64,000 nt of DNA from Pteria penguin (GCA_035048485.1 CM068583.1:22047341-22111340); one strand, 5' to 3'. Positions 36,201 to 45,974 are shown, counted from the first letter of the stretch. Notes: generated from the letters alone by a model not told the origin. A program made the numbers and translations.

Positions 36201-36449
36201 GTGTTGCGGGTTTCAAACAAGACCTGGGGGAACCTTACGGAATCAAAACAGTATTCAAGATTACTTAGACTTTTAAATCTAGTGCCATCAGAACATAACT
36301 ATACAACTTCTACAGATGGTAGATTAAAAGTACCAAAAGTTGCCAAAGTTGCAAAAAAACCCGGACAAAGAAAACGGGTCAAAAATAGCAAAACAACAAC
36401 AATTCAATCCAAACGCAAAAAACTTTTGGACGATGACTCCGACGAATAG
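33207..36449 (+). CDS. PHD finger + OTU protease + MULE-type transposase (1080 aa)
   Basis: A single intact exon. Residues 12-61 form a PHD finger (C12, C15, C27, C30, H35, C38, C58, C61), a histone-tail reader fold. Residues ~138-282 are an OTU-type cysteine protease (deubiquitinase fold): KADGNCLFNAL carries Asp142 and Cys145, and WVPNHFVPLLD the His275. A Ser/Pro/Asp-rich linker (290-460) follows. Residues ~600-960 match MULE-type transposases: GVDRTFNVSPHF (Asp753), VIFGTDGECHLVNAI (Asp833), CTKHLKDN and NNNESYNN (Glu946 as possible third acidic residue). The C-terminus is a basic nuclear-localisation-like tail (GQRKRVKNSK, KRKK) ending DDDSDE. The ATG at 33,207 is chosen because the PHD begins at once; a T-rich leader precedes it. 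There are no stops or frameshifts over 3.2 kb, so the gene may be recently active or under selection. It is the likely transposase of the 15.36-kb element. Confidence 0.9.
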   Translation: MSSVGQVVDYPCGTCGKNCEGVLEVGCDSCDGWFHLECEGIASVDFKFLRKTKLAYVCSKCTHTKDKTYNYDLAIKRLTSAVSRGKVAEALRLESILMRAENMACQGQISLPEGSPFFRDAQAEILLGPEWVGASPFMVKADGNCLFNALSVCLIGNESMATELRVKTAIEMFNNSKFYKHSKESYRLVSPPFSDALSDCATNKAFSSSWTIHAASNVLGCPIQTVYPLVNGLADKNITILNRSFVPRTPKSKKEVIIMWSGSSGQNNGMWVPNHFVPLLDRKESRNVIDLDDTIQFPSLPSRKIILPNKNQCDKRPKSNQINNKSPLPKTDHSPRPPMADVSDTDDSISLPPHTVSPLSTISDCSDSDDSTVTPLSPEISPLASRIKLSNNITNNKLSKTDRRQPPTKISGDSTSPLLETESSPKSLTSKIDVSSSPTIDSDLSDTMDITDLSDAVTHPYKNPTTFSLNGGFLSLESLLHAATEVEHMGSSIPRGIKENVYFVLDDTKNIDRRQSGKQSEYRDDCGAWASKKNSTKSHYYVKKDDGKLTYVELKNGVFCTEKKRKFIPINPQPSSESIVTIKRKYSYLDRDPKYRKRVTWIVCTPPIENAVVEYLGPFPADTVHGNAKHISAPYQRLMEGQNNIIREGLKHNKPPRAIRRDVNSEFPDDIVDLKLVQNAVYNHKSKNRPANENRQNVADDVLSIMNKLYSGTYVKEVIATGSNKPPNVICYTNEQLRLLKSAILSGCIIGVDRTFNVSPHFLTTLCFKNPNVVQKRTQDSPIMLGPIFLHWDGKFETYQRFMSHLQTLLVKLPSVKDRHLDVSFGKVIFGTDGECHLVNAINACFPRAVQTLCTKHLKDNTRFNLRKTFPSPVVELIVDKIFHPNNGLLSTTDKIIYDEKEAELTQEFTCSYLTDTLLPTLRSRVFEPRLKCPNIPKLWTNNNNESYNNKIKQATDWTILRTPDLIDVLESFEREQVAELRGALYGKGNYELTETASVLRVSNKTWGNLTESKQYSRLLRLLNLVPSEHNYTTSTDGRLKVPKVAKVAKKPGQRKRVKNSKTTTIQSKRKKLLDDDSDE

Positions 36450-37215
36450 TAGTTCCATAAAATATACATCATGTTCGGCCTGAAATGCAGGCTTGCCGTT
36501 CCATAAAATATACATCATGTTCGGCCTGAAATGCAGGCTTGCCGTTCCTTATATTTCATCATATTCGGTCTGAAATGCAGGTTTGCCGTTCCGTAAGATA
36601 TACATCATGTTCGGCCTGAAATGCAGGCTTGCCGTTCCATAAAATATACATCATGTTCGGCCTGAAATGCAGGCTTGCCGTTCCGTATATTTCATCATGT
36701 TCGGCCTGAAATGCAGGCTTGCCGTTTCGTAAGATATACATCATGTTCGGCCTGAAATGCAGGCTTGCCGTTCCGTATATTTCATCATGTTCGGCCTGAA
36801 ATGCAGGCTTGCCGTTTCGTATAATATGCATCATGTTCGGCCTGAAATGCAGGCTTGCCGTTCCTTCTATTTCATCATGTTCGGCCTGAAATGCAGGCTT
36901 GCCGTTTCGTATAATATGCATCATGTTCGGCCTGAAATGCAGGCTTGCCGTTCCTTATATTTCATGTTCGGCCTGAAATGCAGGCTTGCCGTTCCTTATA
37001 TTTCATGTTCGGCCTGAAATGCAGGCTTGCCGTTCCTTATATTTCATGTTCGGCCTGAAATGCAGGCTTGCCGTTCCGTACGATATGCATCATGTTCGGC
37101 CTGAAATGCAGGCTTGCCGTTCCGTATATTTCATCATGTTCGGCCTGAAATGCAGGCTTGCCGTTCCGTATAATATGCATCATGTTCGGCCTGAAATGCA
37201 GGCTTGCCGTCCCCT
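36450..37215 (+). repeat. Hairpin minisatellite, ~17 units of 41-46 bp
   Basis: It begins within a few bases of the transposase stop codon. Each unit holds the invariant core ttcggcctgaaatgcaggc plus ttgccg, in which gcctg-aaatg-caggc pairs as a stem-loop with outer cggc/gccg pairing. The AT-rich spacers vary (46, 44 or 41 bp). Every frame stays open on both strands by virtue of the repeat. It would sit in the transposase 3' UTR or act as a subterminal binding array. Confidence 0.95.
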
Positions 37216-38010
37216 ACATTACCCTTAAGTTGCACTGAGATATGCTATAGGCTTAATTCTCCTTTTGCTTTTGTTTGATAGTAATCTCTGCTAATGCATG
37301 GACGAGGTTTGCACCTGACCGGTAGTTTGCATGTTATTGGGTTTGATTGTTTTATCATTTAGTCACTGTACATTGTCTGTTACTTCATAACTTAAATATT
37401 TTTGTTTGGCTTTTTTTTTTTACTTTTTTTTATGTATTTTTATGTTATGTACTTTTAGTATTATTTTTTTTTCGATAACTTTCAAATTTATTTCTGGCTT
37501 TTCATATAATGACATGCATAAGTTTACTTTTATCTAAAGACTTATTTTCTTATCAATATTCATGACATTCATTTTTTCTTTATAATTTTAGTCCTTTTTT
37601 ATAATGTTTTGAAGAAGATATGACAATGTTGTCGAATTTTTATTCCTTTCTCATTCAATTCAGTCTCTCATTCATTTAATCATTCATTAAGAATGTATTC
37701 ATTTGTCTACTTATTTTCTTTATATCTTTGATTTATTTATTATCCCCCATCTCAATTTGTAATTTTTACATGTTAATTTATCGTTTGGATTAATGTGAAT
37801 GACATTTAAATCATAACCTTCTTTCCAGTATTTTATTTTTAATTCCTTTATTTAATATCTTCAAAATCAATTGTAAATTTCATATATTTTAATTTCTCTT
37901 CATTCCATTTCTTTGTTTTCATGTTTCTATTCCTTCTTTCTATTTTTATTTTATTTTATTATTATTATTTTTTTTATTTTTTATTTTATTTATTTTTTTT
38001 CCTTTTTTTT
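37216..38010 (+). other. T-rich 3' flank of the transposase gene
   Basis: No ORF or recognisable element; strongly T-rich toward the end, mirroring the tract before the first hairpin module. Confidence 0.5.
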
Positions 38011-38107
38011 TTGGCTCTTATAGAGGTGGCCTCCACGTGGCAAGAGCTGGTAACGTTGTTGAGAACAAAATAAAAACTTTTTTCTCAACAACGGCTGACA
38101 ACCTCTG
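38011..38107 (+). terminator. Double-hairpin 3' module, copy 2
   Basis: Nearly identical to 32,534-32,633, including ccacgtggcaagagctgg, the gttgttgagaa/ttctcaacaac stem with AAAATAAAAA in the loop, and ggctgacaacctctg. It lies about 1.56 kb after the transposase stop. Confidence 0.55.
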
Positions 38108-39110
38108 CATAGGTGGGTCTAGAAGTTTTTGAAAGGGGGGGGGTGTAGTCTCCTAAATCTAATGCTTTCCACTATTAGGACCACACAGGGGTGATGTCGC
38201 ATCACTCAACAGCAGTCATGCTAAAATAGCCTGGGGCAGCTAGGGGAAAGAATATTACGCCCGGGGTTTGTGTGTGGGTTTAATGGCTATATATGACTTT
38301 AATTATTGATTTGATATTTTTTGTATCCTATTGGGTATGAATTTTAACAACATTTATACTATTTAATCAGGAATGACCAAAAAATAAATGAATAAATAAA
38401 TAACTAAACGTACTGATGAATGAAATCATGATGTTACAGTGCTGGTTTTTATGGGAATAGGATAGGTTTTAATAAATCTGAGAATGAACGTTTTTAAAAA
38501 CAAATAATGCAATATAAATTATATCAATATGTTTCTTTGACTTCATAATCGACTGCATACAATTGCAGTTGTACAGAAGGGGCGTCCCTCCATGTACATG
38601 TATATTTACGTGTTGTTCTACACATCATGTCACATGTGCATCTACTAGAAAATTTTCTACATTTCAAAGAACAACAATTTAATTGCTTTGCTTGTTAAGG
38701 TCATTACAAGTGTACATAAAAATGTATATTCAAAAGAGCAACATTATTCCCAATAACTAATAACAGTTTCACGAATACATTTACGATAGGTTTAGTAATT
38801 CGTGATAAAACATGCAAATATTGATACTGATAGGATACAAATACTATTGAATTAATTAATAAAGTATATATATAACAATAAAAACCAACAAACAATCTCT
38901 CGGGCATACCTTTTTTCCGGGCTGCGTCGGGCTGTTTTTAGTATGACCCCTAAATAGTAAACATGGCCGAAAATTACATTTTTTCTGTCCCAAGGGGGTT
39001 GCAACCCTCACCCTAGATCCGCCAATGCTCTGATTCATAGAATATTAATGTCAAATTGTCAACGAGTTTACATTTCACCATGTATACATGTATTAGTATA
39101 ATCACACTAC
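38108..39110. other. No gene seen
   Basis: Non-coding. 38,920-39,025 (tgtcccaagggggttgcaac, gatccgcc) is a small dispersed repeat resembling the complement of 62,846-62,930. Confidence 0.45.
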
Positions 39111-39332
39111 GGATCCCGATCCAATATGGCGGCGCTCAGTAATTGGAAATCACCGGGAAACTTTGTGAGCCTATAAAATCAAAACTACTCAATATATTTG
39201 GATGAAACTTGGAAATTTATTAGATATTATCACAATCTATCTCCGGATGCCCTTTACAACCCCCCAACCCTCGTACATTTTTTCCGGACTTCTCCGGACT
39301 TCTCCGGACTTCATTTAGTAGCACCCTTGCAA
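39111..39332 (-). repeat. Right subterminal inverted repeat
   Basis: Reverse complement of 25,914-26,133 with only a few differences (for example near the a-run by gtacattttttccgg). Outside it lie about 115 bp and then the right 32-bp TIR. Confidence 0.85.
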
Positions 39333-39445
39333 GCTTAATGCTTTCAAGCGAATGAATGCCGAGAACAATATGGCGGACTTCCGGCTTATCGAGATGCCTG
39401 TCGGGAAATGTTACTTATGTCAGGGAGCTATATAGCTTTCAATGG

Positions 39446-39477
39446 GAGTTTCCAGTCTCTGTGTATATATGTCTCTG
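39446..39477 (-). repeat. Right terminal inverted repeat, 32 bp
   Basis: Ends tatatatgtctctg and is followed by agtagtc. Exact complement of the left TIR. Confidence 0.8.
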
Positions 39478-39507
39478 AGTAGTCTATATCTTTGATTTTT
39501 ATGCGCC

Positions 39508-40632
39508 CATCTCAAGACGGGGCGTATTATGTTATGGCGTTGTCCGTCCGGCGTCCGGCGTCCAGGGTTCGGCGTCCGGGATAAGCTTGTCTGGCCCATT
39601 ACTTAATTCTTTCCCCGTGCAGGGATTTCAATAATATTTCACAGAATTGTTCCTTAGGATCCAAGGATGTGTCATGACCTTGGTCCAAGGTCAAAAGTCA
39701 AAGGTCATAGGTCACAACATGCGAAGTAATTAAAATTTGTCCTGGCTATTACTTCTCCTGTGCATGAATTTCAATAATATTTCACAGAATTGTTACTTAA
39801 GACCCAAGGATGTGTCATGACTTTGACTCAAGGTCATCGATCAAAGGTCAAGGTCATAACATGCAAAGTGATTAATCCATTGTCCGGGCCCTAACTTCTT
39901 GCTCTGTGCATGGATTTCAACAATATTTCACAGTATTGTTACTTAGGACCCAAAGGTGTGTCATGACCTCGACCGTCAAAGGTCATGTTAACAACATGCA
40001 AAGTGAATAAAACCTTGTCCAGGCCTTAACTTCTTGCCATGTGCATGGATTTCAATAATATTTCACTGAATTGTTAGATCGAATCCAAGGGTATGTCATG
40101 ACCTTGACCTAAGGTCATAGATCAAAGGTCAAGGTCACAACATGCAAAGTGAGTAAAACCTTGTCTAGGCTATTACTTCTTGCCCTGTGCATAGATGTCA
40201 ATAATATTTCACAGAATTTTTACACTTGACCCAAGGTCATAGGTCAAAGGTCAAGGTTACAACATGCCATGTAAATAAAACCTTGTTCGGGCCATAACTT
40301 CTTCCCCTGTGCATGGATTTCAATAATATTTCTATGATGCTATGGAGATGCTATGTAATGCGATAATTTAAGTAAACCTCAGTTGTTTTTCATGAAACTT
40401 ATGCAGAATGCTTAAATAGTGTTGGGGAAGCCACTTTTCAGTTTCGAGCAAATTCCATTTTGTTGTTACAGAGTTATGGGACTTGGATCTCTCTTTTTGG
40501 AGAAATTTCAAAATTTCATAAAAATATTACCAAAGAGACCCAAGTTTGGGGGTAATAAGACCATACGTTCACATTGATCCCGTTCAAAGTAAGCGACGGG
40601 CGTATTCAGCCACGCTAGGCGTTGCTCTTGTT
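39508..40632. repeat. Dispersed element with six ~140-bp tandem units
   Basis: Starts gcgcccatctcaagacgggg and ends gacgggcgtattcagccacg. Between, ttcaataatatttcacag (or close variants) recurs near 39,627, 39,769, 39,908, 40,049, 40,197 and 40,318, each followed by caaggatgtgtcatgac and ggtcaaaggtcaaggtca words. I know this style of repeat from molluscan genomes; no coding. Confidence 0.8.
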
Positions 40633-40639
40633 ACAGTTT

Positions 40640-41300
40640 TGTGATATTTCACACCACAAAGTAGCAGATCGTGGATTTTTTCCCAATCGTTCAAACATAT
40701 CGTGTTCTAGTTTGTATATAAAAAGGAATCAATTATAAAGTTATCATCTCAGACATTTTCACTCCCCATTACATGAGGTCTGGCATGGTTATTCTGCTTT
40801 TCTGCACAGTTGTGAGCGTGAGGAGGGGATGTAACTTGCCACGATTTTGGACTGATACGGACGTGCGACTGGAGTCGTTGGCATCTACCCGCTCTTATAT
40901 GTTGGGCCAGCAAAGTGTAAACCATCATATGCTGAACATGTCTTTTCTTTAATCTACTCTTACATTGTACCCATTGTTTAATATATATATATACAAATAT
41001 ATACATATGTTTATTTCTCTTTCAGTGATTGTAATCTATCAGAGGATCCGCCTGCGTTATATATTTTTGTCTTGTATATGTTTGCCTAATTTGTCTTTAT
41101 CTTCTACAGGTATTTCTTCGGAGATCCAAGGTCCATAGTACTCCCGGGTGTTTTACTGATTATATGTTTATTTCTCTTTCAGTGATTGTATTCTTTCAGA
41201 GGACCCGCCTGCGTTTACGTCGGGTAAATCCCTTCACTTTCCGCGGCCGTGTTGTCATGCATGCCATTAGCTAATGATTGGCTATTAAAGCTCCATTTTT
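40640..41300. other. No gene; a short direct repeat
   Basis: tttatttctctttcagtgat followed by a cagaggayccgcctgcgttt segment occurs at about 41,010-41,058 and 41,166-41,214, a 50-bp direct repeat 156 bp apart. Nothing else supportable. Confidence 0.5.
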
Positions 41301-41303
41301 GTG

Positions 41304-41690
41304 GAGCTCGGGTAGCTCAGTCGGTTAGATTTTGTTTGATTATTGTTTTACGTCACTCCACGATTATTTCACGTATATGGTGACGGCATCTGCCTGATGC
41401 ATTGCATACAAATTTAGACCTTTGCAACGGACCCACCCGAAGCAGTGAGGGATCTTTTACGTGCCACGCCTACCGTGACACGGGACCTCGGTTTTTACTG
41501 TCTCATCCGAAAGACAGAACACCGGTGTGTCCCGGGCGGGAGTCGAACCCGCGACCTCTCGATCACGAGCCGAGCACCTTATCCACTAGGCCACACCGGC
41601 TTCAGTCGGTTAGAGGGTCGGATGCATGACAGCTAGGTGATTCGGCACCATAGGTCGTGGGTTCGAGTCCCAGACGGGGAACGAATATAA
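41304..41690 (+). tRNA. tRNA-like sequence split by a SINE (not a functional tRNA)
   Basis: 41,304-41,329 carries an A-box-like tagctcagtcgg. After the SINE, 41,602-41,685 continues with the duplicated target and a B-box-like gggttcgagtccc. Joined across the insertion it would be tRNA-related, but with an overlong variable region and poor acceptor pairing, so it is probably itself a SINE head. Confidence 0.45.
41330..41601 (-). mobile_element. Full-length tRNA-derived SINE with 13-bp target duplication
   Basis: On the minus strand it starts gccggtgtggcctagtggat (A box), has gggttcgactccc (B box) and a foldable tRNA-like head. A conserved body (agacagtaaaaaccgaggtc, gcatcaggcagatgcc) follows, and it ends in a tail with caataatcaaacaaaa. 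tcagtcggttaga flanks both sides (41,317-41,329 and 41,602-41,614). It is the best-preserved reference copy of the SINE family in this window. Confidence 0.9.
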
Positions 41691-41721
41691 GTGAAATATA
41701 GGATGCCTTAAGTGTCTTTGT

Positions 41722-41725
<4 letters not shown>

Positions 41726-41804
<79 letters not shown>
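41726..41804. repeat. (AT)n-(GT)n compound microsatellite
   Basis: About 24 AT repeats followed by about 14 GT repeats; short YI/CV ORFs here are artefacts. 41,810-42,460 contains no supportable feature. Confidence 0.95.
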
Positions 41805-41807
<3 letters not shown>

Positions 41808-42516
41808 ATGGCATCAGCATGTTCCTTGGAGGACTACCGGACTGCAATGGGCAACAGACCACCTGCCCACGTCAGCTTAGGATGCGGATCAAGGATTTTA
41901 ACTTTTTAACTGTATCATATTGCCCTGTGAGGCTTTTATCTTGAGTACACTTCATGTTGGAAGAAGAAGAAGAAGTCAAAATTATGAAATCTTAACATTC
42001 TTAATTCATATTTTGGTATTTCTTAGTCAAACATATCATCTGATAGTGTTAGTTTGCATTGCACAGCCAATTTTATGTAAATCAGCAAATACTAAGTATA
42101 ATATCTTTCCTTCATGGTTCAGTGTCAATTTTAGAATCCCATATATATGTAATGAGAGAAAAGGCTGTCTTGCATCACTGGTTGCTGGTACAAATGCATA
42201 AAAATGTGATATTTAGAGTGCTAATAATATAAAATTATATGCAAATCTCATTCTCTTGATTTATTTTTCATTCTACAATACCATATGTACTTTTAAATAA
42301 ACAGAAGAAATGTGTATGTATCCAGGTTAGATTTCGTGCAAAGTAAGATTTTATTACACCTCCTTCCATATTTTGTCCACAAATCAGTATAAAAATAATG
42401 ATAGGGCAAGTTATAATAAATCAGAAACATGTTTTAAAAGACCTAAAGTTTTACATTATTTTGTTACAACTATACGGCAATACGGCAACGTAGAAAGGTC
42501 AAGAAGAAAATTTTTT

Positions 42517-43032
42517 TAAGTCGTACAAACGAGATACTAAGTCGTACAAACGAGATACTAAGTCGTACAAACGAGTTACTAAGTCGTACAAAAGAGATAC
42601 TAAGTCGTACAAACGAGATACTAAGTCGTACAAACGACTTACTAAGTCGTACAAACGAGTTACTAAGTCGTACAAACGAGATACTAAGTCGTACAAACGA
42701 GATACTAAGTCGTACAAACGACTTACTAAGTCGTACAAACGAGATACTAAGTCGTACAAACGAGATACTTAGTCGTACAAACGAGATAATAACGAGAGAG
42801 CATGAACGTGTTTCAGATTGATCTTTGTACGTGTTCCCCGTGCTTTATACGGCAACGTAGAAAGGTCACGAAGAAAATTTTTTTAAGTCGTACAAAAGAG
42901 TTACTAAGTCGTACAAACGAGATACTAAGTCGTACAAACGACTTACTAAGTCGTACAAACGACTTACTAAGTCGTACAAACGAGATACTAAGTCGTACAA
43001 ACGAGATACTTAGTCGTACAAACGAGATAATA
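42517..43032 (-). repeat. 21-bp minisatellite, left array (two blocks)
   Basis: Units of aagtcgtacaaacgagatact (21 bp; variants ...gagttact, ...gacttact) run from 42,517 to 42,790. An ~80-bp spacer (aacgagagagcatgaacgtg ... acggcaacgtagaaaggtca) precedes a second block to 43,030 and a second copy of the spacer start. 21 is a multiple of 3, so every frame reads as a heptapeptide repeat (YDLVSRL, SYKRDTK and so on). I treat these as non-coding. Confidence 0.95.
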
Positions 43033-43089
43033 ACGAGAGAGCATGAACGTGTTTCAGATTGATCTTTGTACGACGTGTTTCCCGTGCTT

Positions 43090-43516
43090 TAGATTGATGG
43101 ATCTATAGTTTGACAAGGTAGTATTGACTTTTTATATTAATATTTTGTTTTAATAAAGTTAGTTGTTAGGTTTAAATGTTGACATAACTCTTTGATTTTC
43201 TATGGTAGAAACGTCATACGTTTGTAAATGCACTATATATAGAGAGGAGGTTCCTTGTATTCATTTGCATAGTAGGTCTTTCATGTTTCCGTATGGATGA
43301 TGTCCTGCTGTGTGACATGACGGGGTAATTATTCATTTTCGAATAAGTTTCCTACTATAGATCTGATAAAGGCGGTATCACTGGCAATAATGAAAGGGGC
43401 TATTTCTATGGGCTATCTGTACAAGCTAATCCCCTAATTGCCCGGGGAGCACTGTAGAATGATTGTTGCTGATCGAAACTTAGAACATTCACAATTTGTC
43501 TTCTACATTAACAGTC
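43090..43516 (+). promoter_or_regulatory. 5' flank of the HECT-like pseudogene
   Basis: Ordinary AT-rich sequence between the left array and the ATG at 43,517, with no ORF. A promoter is expected by position only; no motif is convincing. Confidence 0.25.
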
Positions 43517-43964
43517 ATGGAAGAATCATTGGAAAAGTTTTTAAAGGAAAGAGGGGTAGATAATGACCAAACTAATAGAATGGCAGAAAATAAGGTAGGT
43601 TAAAATATAGAAAATTCAAATGAAAATCTTGGCAAAACGCCATATTCAACGAGTCAAAGATTGAATTTGTGAATTTGGCAACTAATTGGTAATAGTATGT
43701 ACATACACCCACATACGAGTCCCCCTTTTCAAAGCAGAAAAAAACTTCAGTAGCAACTACACACCTTGCATTGTTCCTTCCTTTCTCTCTTATGGAAATA
43801 GGTAAGTGGTTTAACAGCCAAACCCGCGAACCCCTCCCCAAACCAAACAAGCAAACATGTAGCTGACGCTTGATATTAACGTATTAGTCGACAAGTGCTT
43901 TGTATGTATTTTTCTGTTTCATAATTTTTATTTATGTAAGTGTTTATTGTTTGTCCTAAAGAAG

Positions 43965-44457
43965 GGGCAGATCACCTCGAAAATTTGACCATTTTCTTTG
44001 TTTTAGTGTCGTTTATCGCTTTCTTGTGCTTTTATATTTGACCTCTTTAATTCTTGAGCGATTTGCATTGACCCTTGGTCGATCCGACTAAAAAAGCAAA
44101 ACACGTCAATAACTGGTTATCCGATTTCAACGAAATGAACAAACTTGTAACATACATCCCTCTAGAACACTCAGATGCCATTGGTTTTTATTAATACAGT
44201 GGTTATGGAAAAGAAGATTTTGAAAGAGGGGTACCCTTTGAGACCTATTTGTAGCCATTGTGGCGCCGTTTGTTGAGGGATTTAGACGAAATAAATTTCA
44301 TATATATACCAAGTTTCATTTAAATCCATAAAGCGGTCCTGAAGAGGTTGCAAAAATGTTAACAGTTAATGAACTGACGGAAGACAGACGATAGACGACA
44401 GACGATCCGGTATGACAATAGCTCACTTGAGGTGAGCCTTCGGCTCAAGTGAGCTAA
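43965..44457 (+). repeat. Dispersed repeat ending in a gctcacttgag hairpin
   Basis: Ends with gacagacgat-type repeats and tgagccttcggctcaagtga, a stem-loop common at the edges of a molluscan repeat family. It lies in the intron of the HECT-like pseudogene. Confidence 0.55.
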
Positions 44458-45022
44458 AAACCACAATTAACAATTCCTCTCTTTGTGAATTTAAAGAAGT
44501 TCAATATCGACCCTTTGTCGTGGACGATTTTATCAGAAAGATAAATTGGTTCTCTTTCTCTCTTAAAAATCGCTCAAATCCGCTTCTGTGAATGAACAAG
44601 GTTGTTTTTGTCAAGGTTTTAAGGTAGTCCGACTCTAGTTCCATTAATTTTTGCTGATAAGATAAAAGATGGTATCTCAACTTAACTATATTTTTTATTC
44701 ATATAATATAATGCCTTCTCTTCGCATGGTTCTGTATGCTGCGGGCAATCTACTTCTGTCAACGCTATTTCACAGAAATCTTGAACAATTTAAAAAAAAT
44801 ATTGTTAAAATCTAAATTGGATATTAAAATATTGAAAACACTAAGTTAAAAAGACGGCAAAAAAAAAAAAAAAAAAACCGTCGAAACTTTGAGTTCGGAA
44901 TGGAACCAAAACAACCACACTTCTTCACACATGCCTCTAGATCATTCCTATGCATTCGGTTTGTCTCTGTATGCCTCTAATCTGAAAAAGAAGTTTGTCA
45001 ATGAAAGGAACCCTGTGTCTTG

Positions 45023-45560
45023 CTTTAGCACACATGAGCCGAAGGCTCAAGTGGGCAAATTGTGATCAATCGTTGCCCGTCGTCCGTCCGTCCGTCGTTT
45101 GCCCCTCGTTAACTTTCCACATTTTCGACTTCTTCCCCGAAACCGCTGTACAAAATTTCACCAAACCTTATAGGATGTAAGTACTCAAGGTCCTCTACCA
45201 AAATTGTGTCTTTTGACCCGATCTGTAATCGAAGATTGCCGCTATTTGCCCTGTTTAGTTGACACATTTTCGACTTCTTCTATAAAACGGCTTCACAGAA
45301 TTCCACCAAACCTTATAGGAAGTAAGGACTCGAGGTCATCTACAAAGTTTGTGTTTTGACCTGATCCGCTATCGAAGATGGCCGCCATTGGCCCTGATTA
45401 ATTGACACATTTAAGACCCAAGATGGCTAACATTTCACAAAATCTTATAGAAAATAAGTATCGAAACAACGCAAATTCTTCTTACCAAAATTGCGCTATA
45501 ATTTGTTTGTGAATAAGCAATTTGTTCTTAGGTGCGCGATCTACATGTAAGCCCACTTTG
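45023..45560 (+). repeat. Opposite-end copy of the same repeat type
   Basis: Begins cacacatgagccgaaggctc and ccgtcgtccgtccgtccgtc, then ~130-bp segments (cattttcgacttcttc, caccaaaccttatagga) repeat about three times. Intronic. Confidence 0.55.
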
Positions 45561-45852
45561 GCCTCTTGTTTTATTTTCGACTTCTCCGAAACTGCTTGAA
45601 TGAATGCTAATAAAACTAACCGTTCATAATAATCATGGCTGCTGCGCTGAAGGTACCATAGATTATAGATGCATGACTGATAAGCCCCTCCCAACCAAAA
45701 TGTATTTTTCATTTTCTTTTATAAATCATTAATATTGGTTTTCAATTTATATTTTTCGTTTCCTATACATTTTCTTCGTTTTCTTTCTATATATTTTTGT
45801 TTCTGGGTATATATTCTTCGTTTTTAAATATGTAGTCTTCGCTTTTAAACAT

Positions 45853-45961
45853 ATTGTCATATGTAATATGGATAATTTTTGAGCAATTACCATATTCATT
45901 ACTAATTTAGGATATTGAATTTGGTAATTGCTAAAAAATTATCCATATTACATATGACAAT
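45853..45961. repeat. 109-bp foldback hairpin
   Basis: attgtcatatgtaatatgga (45,853) pairs with its complement ending at 45,961; arms of about 45 bp enclose a short loop around actaatttagg. Probably a foldback MITE. Confidence 0.8.
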
Positions 45962-45974
45962 TATATGAGACAAG

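Larger units (their letters stand above)
24120..39477. mobile_element. Candidate 15.36-kb MULE-type DNA transposon with cargo genes
   Basis: The first 32 bases (24,120-24,151, starting cagagacatata) are an exact reverse complement of the last 32 (39,446-39,477). The same 7-mer, agtagtc, lies immediately outside both ends (24,113-24,119 and 39,478-39,484), which is the signature of a target-site duplication. A further ~220-bp inverted pair (25,914-26,133 and 39,111-39,332) lies inside. Contents, left to right, are a Tpt1/KptA-like gene (minus), an SGNH-like gene (plus) and a PHD-OTU-MULE transposase gene (plus). In the left arm about 1.76 kb separates TIR and subterminal repeat, against about 115 bp on the right, so one side has gained or lost sequence. 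Classical MULEs make 8-11-bp duplications, so a 7-bp one is a small mismatch with that family. Confidence 0.7.

Noticed and set aside
36450..37215. CRISPR-like array (palindromic core with variable spacers)
   Set aside because: Spacers are near-identical AT-rich variants of three lengths, not unique sequences, and the genome is animal.
36559..37228. Repeat ORFs such as FGLKCRLAV and PEMQACRS
   Set aside because: Frames of the hairpin minisatellite after the transposase stop.
32534..38107. LTR retrotransposon with the two ~100-bp direct repeats as LTRs
   Set aside because: Too short, no TG...CA ends, no primer-binding site or gag/pol; they fall after two separate genes instead.
41304..41690. 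Functional tRNA gene
   Set aside because: The A-box half is split by a SINE and the joined sequence has poor stems and an overlong variable region.
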